Shown: positions 1 to 12,367 of the stretch, one piece after another
Layout of the letters: every line of letters begins with the position of its first letter
Numbering within the stretch: position 1 is the first letter of the stretch
NCBI GenBank assembly: GCA_026260175.1
Contig: JAKCWW010001031.1
Coordinates: 3,745-67,744 of the forward strand
DNA length: 64,000 nt
Reading direction: 5' to 3'
Source of the DNA: Reticulitermes lucifugus
Taxonomy: Eukaryota > Arthropoda > Insecta > Blattodea > Rhinotermitidae
Notes under the pieces: generated by a model
Seen by the model: the letters and a program-made list of their open reading frames with translations, nothing else
What the model was told of the DNA's origin: nothing
The model's database searches: none
Translations under genes and position numbers: made by a program

Positions 1-1395
1 CCCTCAGGTCTCCCCACCAAAATCCTGTATGCACCTCTCCCCTCACCCATACGTGCTACATGAACCGCCCACCTCATTCTTCTTATGCTGGATAGCTAAG
101 GCTACAAACACACACTCACAATATGTAACACTTACTGCTTGTACAGGGCAACAATGGTTACGCGAACGCGCCTCAATATTACGTTAGACATACATTGCCT
201 GTCTTGTTACAGATTCGACTCGACTGGATCCAATTCAGTTACTGTGTAAGCAGTTCAAGTGTCAAGTTGACAAGAAGTACGAATGCTTAGTTTAAGCAAT
301 AATACTATACCCTATATTATAGGAAACTATGAGAATGATAGATGAACATTATAAATGGAGTTCCCAAGCTTGCCTGGAATTTGAGTCACGTGGAATAAGA
401 ATTAATGGAGCATAAATGCTGAGTAATCCTGTGGTACATTATCACTGCTTATCATTCCATCATAACAAAACCACTTGTGTGATTAGGCCTAACAGGTATC
501 CCTAATTCTTTTCTCCATCTTTGTGATTTCAGATCACAGCCACAGGAATTACAGCCCTCCAAATTCTGTTACTAGACCAGACAAGCAAATACGTGTTAAT
601 GAAATATACACGAGCATTCCAGTGAATTAAATTTTCCATGAATGCGGGAATTATTTTTTGGCTGAATGACAAACCTCATCCCACTCGATTCGAGCTGTTA
701 GCATTTGTGACAGACCAAACACCATAAAGTTTTTAATCTGCTTTTTCTGTGCTAAGTCAAGTGTACTTAATTTACAGCTTCATAATAGATTTGTATATTG
801 TAAATATTACTTTTATACGTGGTTCATGTGGGCGTGAGACTTTTAAAATTGGGTATTTGAAGCAAAGAAGTCAGGAAGATAATTAGACATAAAAAGCTGG
901 TAGTAATTGGATAATTAAGAGCTACATAACCAAGTAATGTTATTAAGGAGAAGAGATTGGCGGAACTTAAACTGTATGACGAATGTAGAATACATAAATG
1001 AGTTTAAAATATTGATAGGAAAACTTCCAGGGAGCATACGTGATGTAATGGCGGATAAAGAAAGAGGATAATCTATGCATCTTAGGTAAATAAATTGTAA
1101 GTTTATTATTAGACTCATGTCACTCAGTTATTCACGGTAGAGTCCATTGGCGGGATTTTGTGAGCCTGATAATTAGCATTTAGTATAAAAAGGGGAATTT
1201 TTAACTAAAAGGTAAATATTTTCTTTTTTAACCAACACCATTGACAATCGATTTACTTAGCTGATAGCTTCATAATGACACTCCTTTCCTAAACCCAGCA
1301 AAACTTAAAACACAGAACTGATGAATTTATTTGTGCTGGTACTGCGGTCGCAACTGGGCCTTTTGTAGCGTCCGGATGACAGATTAACAGATACG

Positions 1396-1556
1396 GACCA
1401 CTGATGGAATAATATTTGACACGGGAAAGAAAAGTATTCGGAGACAGCCCTATCCCTATGCCACTTTGTTCACCACACGGACAGTCATGGGGTCGAATCA
1501 GGGACCTCGTCTTTAATAAGCCGGTGACTAAACGCCTGAGTCCCAGCTACGCATGT
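1396..1556 (-). repeat. SINE family C copy (tRNA-derived)
   Basis: Shares the ordered blocks ATGCCACTTTGTTCACCAC, then TCGAATCAGGGAC, then CGCCTGAGTCCC with the copies at 44531, 57907 and 61316. Read on the minus strand, the head is tRNA-like: an A-box-like CTGGGACTCAGGCG and a B box near 1492. This copy is the most decayed of the four. Confidence 0.7.
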
Positions 1557-1560
1557 TGTT

Positions 1561-3227
1561 CGTCTTATTTTACTGACATTGTGTCCCATTTTAATGTGAC
1601 CACACAACCCTTTCTCACTCGAAACATATTGTGGATCCCCTAATAACAGTTTTGTACGTGAAGCTAAATACTAGACCAGAAATAAGTAAGAGTAATAATA
1701 CAATAAATACGAAAAAACATATGGGATCAACATATTATTTATTTGTACTATTTGGAAATAAAAATCACATTTAATTTGTACGAAAAATAAAAACTTGAGA
1801 ACTAATATGCTCTTCCACAACAGCAAAAAATACCATTTTCTAATATCCTTACTGTCTTTATAAGAGTACTACAATAATTTAGGAATATTTGAACGACTGT
1901 GTCATTGTTAAATGAAAATTGGACTTATTCGAAGTCATGTTCATAATAATATTACTATAAGTATTTCAATTACACTTTTTATAATTTCATAATATTATTT
2001 TCTTATGGAAAAGTTATTTTGACTTTTTCTATCATTTGGGAAACACTTTACTGAATGATAACGAATATACAGGTAATCTCGTGTGTTGAAACAGACACTC
2101 TGCCAATGCAGTGCTCAGAGTAATAAAAGTGGAACTTTGTAAGACGGTAGACAGAAATGTAAAATCTACATCACTACTTCTCGAAAACGTACGGTTTGTT
2201 ACAGCCAAAATCTTGACAATCAGTCTAACATCCATGTTTACACCAGCAAATGAAAAACAATTCTAAGAGCAGAAGAGATCGAGTTAACACATAGCAGATT
2301 ATAAGGAACTGTTAACACAAGTGTTAGGACAAGCGCTGTCGGCAGACTTTATCTTATTCCAACAATGGAATATGAACTATGCGAATTCTTTTCAAGAAAA
2401 CATATTCTTCATTGTAATTTAGAGTAATGTATTTATGTTGCTTTAAAATATTTTGGAAATACTATAATAAAATCGCTATAATTTAATTTTACTTAGCGGA
2501 ATTCAATCATGGGATCCACTGGGAATTGGAGCGAGCCCGAAACACTAGTCTAAGAACAAGATACGAATATTCTTATCAATTTTTATGTAAATCCGTCAGT
2601 TATTTCAAATTATGTCATTGAGTGGCTGCTACATATACGGTCACATGGACATGGTGATACGATGAGCATTTCTTGCCTTTAAAAATTGATAATATTGTCT
2701 ACAATTACTCACGTTATTTTGTGTTGTAATGTGATGCATTTTCTCGTGTAATGTGTCGACCGCGGTGTAAAGCATGTACGTCTCTGTTTCATAAACATGC
2801 CTGTAACTCGTACACATTATTAAATGGTGTGTGGAGCCGTGTGTGGTGGCGGTCAGAAGGTGCTGTGTGTATTCCAGTAACAACTGTGAGCTCTACCACT
2901 AAGCTCCGGAATAGACAAACAGATGTGTTCCACTCCAAAACCAACTTCGTGATCCAACATCTTGTTTTGCATAACATATAGACAGAAAAGTATAAGCGGT
3001 ACGAAAATCGTGAGGCTTGAATTTGCAGTTTTCATCTGGACATATTTTAAGGCTTCCCTCTTTCCTCCTCCATTATCATATGTCAGGTTACCGCTTAGCC
3101 TGCTTCTAGGTGATTGCGATTAAAATATTTTGCGTCTTTCAGTCCACGTATATACGCTACGCTTTGCACGTTCTGCTGATTTCATGCTCCATGTTTCAGT
3201 CTCTCTAATATTATAAGGTGATCGGTT
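1561..3227. other. No feature recognised
   Basis: AT-rich intronic sequence. Short overlapping ORFs near 2750-2980 have no recognisable content. Confidence 0.5.
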
Positions 3228-3400
3228 AAAGCATGAGTCTCTAACCCGCGGCCCGCCAGTTTGTAATATGCAGCCCGCGGCTACATTTGTAAACTAGGTA
3301 TACATTATACAAATTGCACAATAACTTAAGCTTACGTATAACATTTGTTGTTATTTTTACACGTGCGGCCCGCGAACCAGCCCACGACGGGTGTGTTCCT
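3228..3400. mobile_element. Possible hAT-type miniature element remnant
   Basis: CTCTAACCCGCGGCCCGC near 3239 and GTGCGGCCCGCGAACCAG near 3363 resemble the GCGGCCCGC-rich ends and body of non-autonomous hAT elements, which often begin with a TCTCCAACC-like block. No clean terminal repeat or 8-bp target duplication was found. Confidence 0.35.
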
Positions 3401-4334
3401 TTGCCATATAAAGGCTGGACGCCTCCGAGTTTAATCCGCGCAGATTCGAATTGTGTAATTTTTCCCTATCCTCTTGATAACCTTCTAAGTCTCTTGCACA
3501 AATATTCTTATAAGTATATTCTATTTATGTATTTTATTTATTTTCTATTTGATAACTGTCATTAAATCAGAGTGTGAAAAAGTGGATGACAGTGAATGTG
3601 GAATAGAAAAGGATGCGGAACAACGCAAGCGTGGCCTGATTTAAGTCACTATCCCAGCACTTGCCCGGAGGAACTGAAGAAAGCCACAAGTAACGTCAGT
3701 GAGGGTATTCAAATACAAAAAACATCTCCGTCGAGATAGTTATAATATTTATTGCTATCAGCTCTCGCTATAAGTTTGAATTATAGACAGTCATAAAATG
3801 CAGATTAATATCGTACTTTTGATCTCAAGCTTCTCAAAAAAAAATTGTATAAATCTCAAATGGGTAATTAAAATATAATGCTTTAAAAACCTTTAAAATA
3901 AACTTTAAAGCCATGCTGAAAAATCTGTATTTTCACATACTAACTGTAGCAGCATTTTGATTGGTTTGTATAGTGAGCTGTTTTAATATTACCACATCAG
4001 TACATTACACTGCACCTGTGTACTACCTTAATATAGAACACGCTTATTCTTGGAAAGCTTATGATTCCGGCAAAAAAAATTAATTTATTTTAGGGTGTTG
4101 TTAGACAAAATATTTCACCGTTATAGTATCTAAGTTAATTAATGAATTAATTAATGGGAGTGTACACTAACACATTACTAGCTCAGAATTTGGTGTATTA
4201 ACCGTTGACTAGTTATGTTTTATCCCTGTTCTCTGTTGTTAGTTATCTTAAACAATATCTCGTGTCAAATACATCCATCAGTATGTTTGTAAGTAGACAA
4301 TTTCCTTATTAAATATGTCTTCCAATGGCGTATG

Positions 4335-4500
4335 TTACAGTGTTTTAGAAACACTTCTTTCCGGTGCAGTGGAGTGTTTGGCTGTCTTCTTATACTCTGT
4401 GGGTTTGTGTGTGATGGAAAAATGGTAACCAACCTTCGTATCAATTAATGTAAAAAAGGTGATTTGGACTAATGTTGTAGGTAAGGTTTTAATTTTAAAC
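4335..4500 (-). mobile_element. Possible Penelope-like reverse transcriptase scrap
   Basis: The minus-strand reading contains ITFFTLIDTK and YHFSITHKPTEYKKT, which resemble the region after the catalytic motif in Penelope-like elements (INFLDLTI, then HFSIYRKPT). It abuts the left arm of the neighbouring inverted repeat. Old, incomplete and decayed. Confidence 0.4.
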
Positions 4501-4538
4501 TTAACGTTGTATTTACCGTGCATTTTCAAATGAGATAC

Positions 4539-4929
4539 GTTCAATAATCACCAACTAATGCACATAAACTTTTTCTGCAACAGCACAACACCGGCGTCAT
4601 GCAGCTCACGTAGTACATACAGATGACCACCTTACTACAAGGCCAAACTGCCAATAATTTTCAGGCTAACTACAAACTATGTAATCATTTTAACAACTTT
4701 TAATTCATTTTATATTAATTTTACATACTGTACGAAGTGGACAATATCAGCCCACTCATATTCTACATATATGAATGTAACCATTTATGTAATAACTGTA
4801 AAATCTATGCATATTAATCTCTACGACCCCCTGAAGATGGTGATTTAAACCACCGAAATACGTATAGGGGAATTTTAAGAATAAACTATTGTGAAAAGGT
4901 TTGTGTGCATTACTTGGTGATTATTGAAC
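4539..4929. repeat. Penelope-type terminal unit: inverted repeat around a hammerhead-like motif
   Basis: Left arm 4539-4570 (core CAATAATCACCAACTAATGC) is repeated inverted at 4899-4929 (core GCATTACTTGGTGATTATTG). The hammerhead-like motif at 4827-4870 lies between the arms. The right arm is followed at once by the Penelope-like coding remnant, so this is best read as its terminal repeat (pLTR). Confidence 0.65.
4827..4870 (+). ncRNA. Hammerhead-ribozyme-like motif, best preserved copy
   Basis: CCCC (stem I), CTGAAGA (core CUGANGA), T, GGTG with CACC (stem II, loop ATTTAAAC), GAAA, then ATACGTAT (self-complementary stem III, its first A being the last A of GAAA), A as the nucleotide before cleavage, then GGGG pairing with CCCC. 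All parts of a type I hammerhead are present in order. One unpaired T lies between the core and stem II. Small hammerheads of this build are known from Penelope-like elements and act as dimers. Activity is not shown. Confidence 0.6.
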
Positions 4930-5910
4930 ATAAGGTTTTAATTGTTGGCCTTTTCACTGAAACATGGAATGTCTGCATTTTGTCCATATGTTTGCCCTCT
5001 TTAATAAAGAAGTAAATGTCTATGATAAATTTAATGGTCCTAAAATTATGATTGTTTTTCAAAATATCTTTTGCGAAATTAGAGTTTGTTTTGTTACCCT
5101 TAATTTCGTAATCTCTTCTTTAAATCTAATCTTAAAGGTTTGACCTAGGTGTTCCATACCTTTTTATGAAAATCGCGGTAATTTAAGACTGTATTTTCTG
5201 TGCTAGGAGGTTTCTGATTGAAAGTCAGTCTTAAGGGCAATTCCGAGTTTGTTATTTCTGAATAACGTTGTGTTAAATTTTCTTTGGCCAAAATATACTT
5301 CAATATAGACAAATTTTTGCTTCTTCTCCTTAACAGTGTTCGTGTACTCGTAAATAACTACGGACCGCTTCCGCTTCTAATGCTTGTTATGTAACCAGTT
5401 TCTGGTTTTAAAGTGCAAAGTGTACTTTAGATATCTGCTAATTAGTTTTTGCTAATCGTCACTAAGTTTTTTCTGGTGTTTTAAAAACGATAAGGGGAAA
5501 TGTTTCCCCCTATAATTTTGATTTTGTCTGAGTTTTTATCCTTTTATTTTAGTATTGATATTTCCGAACAATTTCTTTTTAAAGAGTGTCTTTAATATTC
5601 TTTCTACTAACTGCAAATTATTCCCTTATTCTTCTACCAGACTTCGATACATGAGTTACATTTTATTATTAAGGCACTTTTCCTCCGGTATAGGAAGTTT
5701 ATTTCGTCCTGTATTTTAAATGTTTGCGATATTTTCTGACTGTTGAATGCTTCTAAACAAGAGATGTGTAACTTGACTTTTACGTAAAAAGGAATAAGAT
5801 TTTGTTGTAAGCCTGTCTTATTAAAAGGAGGATCTTCACTATCGCAGTTGAGAGTCGAAGGGGGCACCCCCCCCCGAATAAAAAACAGAAACGTTATCAT
5901 TTGAGCCAAC
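4930..5910 (-). mobile_element. Penelope-like retroelement remnant with GIY-YIG-like region
   Basis: A minus-strand reading near 5630-5900 has QNLIPFYVKVKLHI and KIQDEINFLYRRKSAL, like the segment ahead of the reverse transcriptase in Penelope-like elements. Nearer 4950-5200 the readings HLGQTFKIRFKEE and NSNFAKDILKNNHNFRTI match the C-terminal endonuclease pattern (GQT.R..F.RF.EH, then FA.H....NH.F). The element is incomplete and decayed with several breaks. It lies next to a terminal unit at 4539-4929. Clearly old. Confidence 0.65.
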
Positions 5911-6137
5911 TAGCTCGCTGAGCACTGTTCTGAATCATCCTAAATTTACATTCTGTCATAGATTGACAGACCACAAATTTTAATAAGGAAATTCGTACTT
6001 AGATATATGTTAAAGGACAGGAAGTGACAGGTAAACAACAACGAAATATTTTAAGTTACATTATACATACCGTGCATTTCAATAATTATGTTGTGAAAGT
6101 GAATTGGATGCATTGAAGGTTGTGAACTCTCGACTAC

Positions 6138-6175
6138 AGCCCTGATTATGGCACAAGGAGTGCCGAAACATATTT
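6138..6175 (+). ncRNA. Hammerhead-like motif, core altered
   Basis: CTGATTA where CUGANGA is expected, then T, GGCAC with GTGCC (perfect 5-bp stem II, loop AAGGA), GAAAC, ATAT. The conserved G of the core is T here, so activity is unlikely. Confidence 0.45.
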
Positions 6176-7240
6176 AGAGACAAAAAAAGACTAAAATAGT
6201 GTAGTGCATTTGTTGGAATAAAATAATTGGTTAGTTTAAGTTAGTTTCCAGGTATGGGTTTCATATTATCCATAAATTTTAATATTTCGATAAACATTAT
6301 TTTGTTTAAAGTTTAATTAGGTATATAGAGTGAACTGGTACGTGAGCACGAAAATCAGCATTTGGTTTCCACTAAAGTGGAGAATTATTTTTCTGCATGA
6401 CCATGTTTTCACCTGTTTAAGGTAGATCCTACACAATGAAATGATTTAGGTTTTATCCCCACTGTTTCGGAGCAATCGCTTCAGTACCTTACTGACTTGC
6501 AGCTTCTAATCTATGACCTACCTATTTTCAAGGATCTAATTCGAAATTATTCTTCTGAAGTACAGTTGTGATATCTGGCGGAGGAACTATTAATTTTGTA
6601 ATTGATATTCTTTCGACATTTCATCAGTCCTAGGCAACTGCGGCACTAATAACTTAAAACCTTGAAACATAACAGTTATTGTGTGTAATCCTAAAAGCTC
6701 ATTTAGCAATAACAACTCTGCATTTTGTCCACACAATGCAGTTAGGTCTACGTATTCTCAGAAAAAACAACTATTAAATCCTGACACAGCATTAACCGAC
6801 GGTCGTAGCAAGTGAGTATCCTGAGTATTCATTGTAGTGTACGAACTCAGTTTTCAAATATTTGTTGCGTGAAATTCTTTCTGGCACAAACGCTGCCAAA
6901 GTTCAGTTACGTACAGCAGGCCTACTGCATGTCGTTAACGTCTGTGTAAATAATGCTGAATGTTTTACCATTTAAAGCCCATTGGCAACGGTATATACCA
7001 CATATTGTGACATTAAGAAACTGTGCATTGCCTGTTTCATATTATTCTCAAAATAAACAGCGGTTATTTCCCTAAACAGCACTATCTGATTCGTTCGTAG
7101 AGGGAGAAGAAGTGAGTTATGTAAGAGGTACGAACTAAACTTCTATACATTCTAGCGGAAGTAAATGTAGCGACTTATTTGAAGATCATATTCGTCCGTG
7201 CTTCTGTGGCCTTGTATCAGCGAGTAAACTGTTCGTCGGG
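6176..7240. other. No feature recognised
   Basis: AT-rich intron sequence without a recognised repeat. Confidence 0.5.
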
Positions 7241-7249
7241 TTTTAGGAT

Positions 7250-7770
7250 TTGGTCTAGGAGTTCTTTATAAAAATATGTCAAGCAATTGTGAGATTCGTG
7301 AAAATCGGCGCAGTGGTGTCAGTGGAATGTAGCCCGTATTTTCAACACTTGTCGTCCCATAATGCCGATGAGTATATGTATGTTCAGTGAAAATCGGTAC
7401 AATGAAAGCCACAATTAATTTAAGGGTGCAAAGGAAATTTTGTCCTGTTTTTCATATTTTTCCTACAATTTTGGATAAAATTCTGCAGGAGATGTCAAAC
7501 AATAATTTGTTGAGTAATTGTAAGTTTCGTGAAAGTGGGCGCAATAAACGCCATGCTTTAGTTAGGGCGTAAATAAACTTCAATGTATGGGGGCAATAAT
7601 AGCCATGCTTTAGTTAGGGCGCAAATAAATTTAAATGCATGGGCGCAATAAAAGCCATGCTTTAGTTAGGACGCAAAGAAATGTAAATGCATGGGCGCAA
7701 TAAAAGCCATGCTTTAGTTAGGGCGCAAAGAAATTTAAATGCATGTAATTTTGGTGAAATTCGGTATACG
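7250..7770. repeat. Minisatellite with 52-bp units inside a longer repeat
   Basis: CCATGCTTTAGTTAGGGCG recurs at 7551, 7603, 7655 and 7707, an exact 52-bp spacing. A typical unit continues CAAAGAAATTTAAATGCATG and GGCGCAATAAAAG. Further out, AAGCAATTGTGAGATTCGTG (about 7278) and GAGTAATTGTAAGTTTCGTG (about 7512) show a longer direct repeat with a spacing near 230 bp around the array. Confidence 0.9.
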
Positions 7771-9890
7771 GACAAGAGATATGGACATAATATTGTTTAG
7801 CACGTGTGAGTTCCATCAAAATCGACGTAGGGACAACTGAACGTTTCTGATGTGCATAAATGAATGTACATTTACGCCTGCAACTTTAAACCGTGTCAGA
7901 GTTTAAAGGTAAAGAAGGCTTTGGTAAAATCTGTGTGCCACGTTACGGAGTTCATCGTTTTTAATTTTGATGTATACAGAGTAGAAAAAAAGGTCTGTCT
8001 TCAGCAGATTAAGGGAGCACATCAGAAAATGGGAAAAGAAGTGGGACACTTTTTGGCCTCATGTATCATTAATTTAAGACAGAATCTTTATTCTTGTAAA
8101 GAGAATTGAGTTTAATTTGTACATCATTGGTAAAGATTTGCGGAATCACTTATTCAGTGTTGGGTTCCTTGATGTTTTATAGGTTTTCATCTCTTAGAAA
8201 ATTAAATATACCGTCATCTTCACATTTGACACAACACAATAGCCTCCTCAAATGCTCTAATTTGTTCTAGGTTCATGCTTACATAGTTTGTACAATTGTA
8301 TAAATTAAATGCGAAGACATTTTTTTCATAAATAGATATACGTTCCACTAACTCTCATTTAATATTTCTTAGTCACTATCTTCAAAACATAGCATGGAAA
8401 GAAAATGTGTTTTATCGCTCTCATTTGCGACTACAAGTCATGTTCATGTCGTTTAAAGCTTTGTTCCACATTTCTGAAGTGTGACGTGCCTGAAAATATT
8501 ACTTACAGATCTGAAAGAAAAATGAATTTGCCGTCATGTATTTATTAACCATACAAGAATTAATAAAACTACTTTTGTAAGATGTTTAGTTAAATTGGAA
8601 AAACGGACAGACACTAAAAATATAAGAGACGATTAGACATTGTTTCGAACGCGCTTAGAACTCACGTTACTTTATCCTAAAATTCCAAGTGTTCCATTTT
8701 ATCTCTAATAATCGTTACCATACAATTTGGTAAAAGATACAAAGCGAATTATATATAGGCTATTTTTGCTCACGAAATGCATTTAAGCAGCCAAGAAGAT
8801 TCATGAAAATATAAGCGTTTAATCTTCTGTCGCTCTTACAGACCTCACTTGACAGTACAAAACATAGAACTTCTACAGATTCTTGCATGTAAACTCGTTA
8901 CCTATGTTAAGTGATTCCTGTGGATAAGTCAGTACTATACAGTACATTTCCACTCTTATTCAGTAGGGAATGCAATTCTCTTGATCCCAGGAGAGGAGAG
9001 ACATAATGAAGTATTATTCATGCAAGAGATCACGTTTCATTTAATATGCAGTTGCAGTTACACCAACTGCACACGTCACAATATTAAACTCCCAGGCCCT
9101 TATTCACAGAGTTATAATAAAGCTCGAGACTTACACTTAAACTCATCAACTGTTCTGCTAAGATAGGTACACCTGTAATATCATTCAGAATTGAAGTATT
9201 TAATAGGAGGTAATTATGCGCAGTTTCAACTTTTATCAGAAATTGTCTGTAAGTAAACAAATAGAATTTTGCTAGTTTTTTGCGGTATTTACTTAAATAG
9301 CAGACAAGATTTAATTAAATATCATTTTGTGTTCCATTACACACTCAAAGCGCGTTTAGAAATTCGTGGCTGCCCTTTTCTAATTCAGATATACAAACAT
9401 TTCTCGATTAAAAATTTATACGACAAAGGTAAAGTTGAATAAGTTGGAATGACATTTCTGAAAACTGTTTTAGTGCACAGGCGTATAGATCAATTGGGAA
9501 CTTTGAAATACATAATGTATCGGCGAAACATGATATCGTAATTTTACTGAACAAAATCAATACAGAAAGCTCCGTTGTTATAAGTACCTAGCAGGTGTAA
9601 CTTCAAAACGATTCCCTTAAGCATATTTTGCATTACGAACTAAGAGGAATAAACAGGAAAGCCATGAAGTATGTGGAAATGTAAGAGGCACTCCATGAGG
9701 TAAAAGGACATAATAACTGCAAGTAGTAAATGTGTTGGGGGGCTTTGCGTTCTGTGAAACTAAATTACAGGATAATTAATTTTAAAAAAGGCGTAATTAT
9801 TATGTCACTTGTTCAATTCCTTCAAAATATTCCAGAATCAATGTTACGTATCGATATCGCAAACCTCCCTTGCAGCTGTGAACATTTTCT
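7771..9890. other. No feature recognised
   Basis: AT-rich sequence. Short ORFs at 7864-8109 and 8981-9166 have no domain or splice-site support. Confidence 0.5.
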
Positions 9891-9911
9891 TTTTGTTTTT
9901 ACTTTCGCGAT

Positions 9912-9952
9912 CAGCCTGATGATGGTTATGTATTCTCCGAAACATGTAGCTG
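9912..9952 (+). ncRNA. Hammerhead-like motif with paired stem I and palindromic stem III
   Basis: CAGC, CTGATGA (exact core), T, GG...CC (weak stem II), GAAA, then ACATGT (palindrome), A, then GCTG, which pairs with CAGC. Stem II has only about two pairs here, so folding is doubtful although core and stems I and III fit. Confidence 0.5.
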
Positions 9953-10010
9953 GTTATTTTTCACAAACAAGAGTTGTGTTTGGACTCAGTACATTCTACT
10001 TCTAGCAATA

Positions 10011-12265
10011 TTTCACCGGGTTAGGGTGACGAAGTATGAATCTCTCCAACTCCGTCTATGGCAGACGATTTATTGTACGGAAATATGACCTTATGTATTT
10101 GTGGTTAGGCTTCCTACACCTCATAACTCGATGCCAGTGATTCGATATGTTAATGCTGCGGTCTTTTTATGAGTTTTTTGTATCCAGAGGGAGACCACGG
10201 TATCGGCTGTCCAGGCACTATTGTTGTTGCACAATATTGTTCTTGTCCACTGCCTTGCACTTTCACTAATTTATGAGGACTATACGCTTTTCGACGCTTC
10301 CGTGCTTCGTCGTAGTGTTGTACCAGTTTAACTGATGTGTTGTTTCTGGGGGACCGTGCCTGTGTGCACAGGATATGGAACTGCTCTTGGTAACTGAAAC
10401 GATGACAAGATCAAAACCCGGCCGGCCGACACTTAGTTTGTCACAGCGGACACGGCCAGGACAGCCAAGTTAGTTATGTGTTGGGCGGTATATTACCGAA
10501 ATTCGATTCCCGACAAGTACAGACAGGTTAGCCACCATGTCAAGTGGACCGTGAGGATCAAACAGATAGCAGGCACTGGGTCCTTAGCAAAGCAGTTCAA
10601 AACGTAATGCTAAGTGTCGCCTTGATCTAGCGCCGAGGCTAGGAATATGTTAACACATCAACTCGTCCTGTACGCTCAGGGACAAATTTATTTTAACTTA
10701 TACGTTTTGGAGCTTTCACTGTATGTGTAGTTAAAACTACATCCTTATTGTTTATTACACCATGTAGGATTTTACATTATTACATATTGGCTTTAAAGTG
10801 CTATACTTAAATTACCAGTCTAATAATTTAGTAGGTTAAATATGAACCTATTTATTTCGCATTTCCAATACCTGAAACTTTTTTTTAAGAAATATAAAGT
10901 AGCTTTATTTCAGTGTGAAGAACGTGATGTATTTATAAATCACGAGCAGTTCTGAATGCATAACTCTTCTTCATGTACAGAAGAACATAAATGAACAATA
11001 ATTAATTCATAATTAGCAATACCTAGTATTGACATCCTATGTTTAATCTACCACACAAAGGATTTATTGGGCACTTTCCAGTAAAAGTGGAATTTTTGGA
11101 ATTTTACTCTGAATTTTATAGCAAATAACGGCTATATTGCAGTTCGAGTTGAGATATGGCCTCCAGTTTGATGATGGTATAACAGAATATATGAGCTCAA
11201 TAAATCTAGATTTCTGAAAGGGACTGAAACTGCCTTACAGTAAGTAGCCTGTAGAGCGCTGCGTTGGCTCTTGCCAAACAGTGGAGCCTCTCCATTCAAC
11301 TTTTACATGGATGAGTAAACTTTTATTCTAAAAATTGGCGGTTTTCCAGGTTATAAAGAAGACTAATTAAGGCGCTATTAAATTAAGTCGAAAGTAAAAC
11401 GAATTTACAATTTGACGGTAAAGAAAACAGGAACTTTGGAAGACGAATTTGCAGTTAAAATAAGAATAACAGGCTATATGCACGAGAAATAATGACTTAA
11501 TAGACAACTAGAAAACTGCAGTAATTTCTTCAAAAATATTTAACGGCTTTCTGAATTCCTAATTCATAGCCAATACAGTTGCACTCATTAAACGTTTGTG
11601 AGCTCTTGTTCATATTTATATTTTGTAACCCAAAACATCAATTTATTTCGTGATTATTTTCGTTATTGTGGTTATTTTTTAACTTTAAAAACTCCTTTGC
11701 AAGTTCCATTTAAAATGATACGTTAAAATGGAGTTCTGAATTTATTAAACCAAAACAATTAAAACAGTATATACATAGTCGCTGAATCTATAACAGCGTT
11801 TTTTTGACAATGAAATTCGTACACGTTTCTGCCTTTCTTATTCGTCCTTTATAATTAAAGATGGATTTGAAAACGTAATTCACTTATGTACTTGCAACCA
11901 TGTAAGTTATCGCCTTATATGCCATCGACGATTGCATTTTTTTAAATGTAACCTCTGATTAAATTACGAGCTGGCTTATCAACCGGAGTAAATTCTTTTT
12001 AATGTGATGTAGGCTTCCTAGCCCCCTCGCTCCCTAAGCTCTGTAAACTAAGTTCGACCTAAGATTTGATTACATTTCCATATCATAATTATTCGACCCG
12101 GGGTAACGATAAAGTCAGGTATGTAGTACAGATTTCTCGGACATTCGACTGTGTCAGTGTGAGAAGTGTCGAAGACTGTGTTTCATTCGTCAGTAAACAA
12201 AACTCGATTGTAACAGTTGGCGGTAAAACCAGCATTTTCGCCTCTCAAATGGGCTAGTTTTGTAC
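10011..12265. other. No feature recognised up to exon B
   Basis: AT-rich. A tRNA-B-box-like ATTCGATTCCC lies near 10500, but no SINE body was recognised. The last bases are the exon B donor. Confidence 0.5.
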
Positions 12266-12367
12266 CTGTAGGTGCCTTGCGTGTTCTACCAGGAAGCGGT
12301 CGTCACTGCTGTAGGTTGCCAAGCCGACAGTCAGCAGGTGATAATCTTTCCGTCGGATCCACGACAC
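12266..12367 (-). CDS. Dpr-family Ig protein, internal exon B (C to E strands of first Ig domain)
   Basis: Internal exon of 102 bp, exactly 34 codons, phase 0 at both ends. The acceptor is GTCTTTTCTGCAG (AG at 12369-12368) and the donor is CAG followed by GTACAA (GT at 12265-12264). It begins VSWIRRKDYHLLTVG, continues with a TYSSDDRF segment, and ends LVEHARHLQ. This is the central block of the Dpr Ig1 domain: the invariant core tryptophan, the RRKDYHLLTVG strands and the SSDxRF loop. It joins directly to exon A (NGV then VSW), as in other Dpr proteins. The RFLVEHxRH part reminds me most of fly Dpr19-type proteins, but the paralogue is not certain. The next exon should carry the F-strand cysteine (YEC); I did not find it in 1-12265. 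A 196-codon ORF on the opposite strand (12217-12807) is a shadow. Confidence 0.95.

Larger units (their letters stand above)
1..12265 (-). other. Start of the next Dpr intron (5' part, donor at 12265)
   Basis: Begins at the exon B donor and runs left out of the window. I searched by eye on the minus strand for the expected next block (Trp-x-Leu-x-Ile, then Tyr-Glu-Cys-Gln) and found no candidate. It contains a SINE C copy, a possible hAT remnant, a Penelope-like fragment with its inverted repeats, hammerhead-like motifs and a 52-bp minisatellite. The remainder looks like plain AT-rich sequence. Confidence 0.7.

Noticed and set aside
10430-10640. Possible tRNA-derived SINE with ATTCGATTCCC
   Set aside because: B box is imperfect and no second copy or body block was found in the window.
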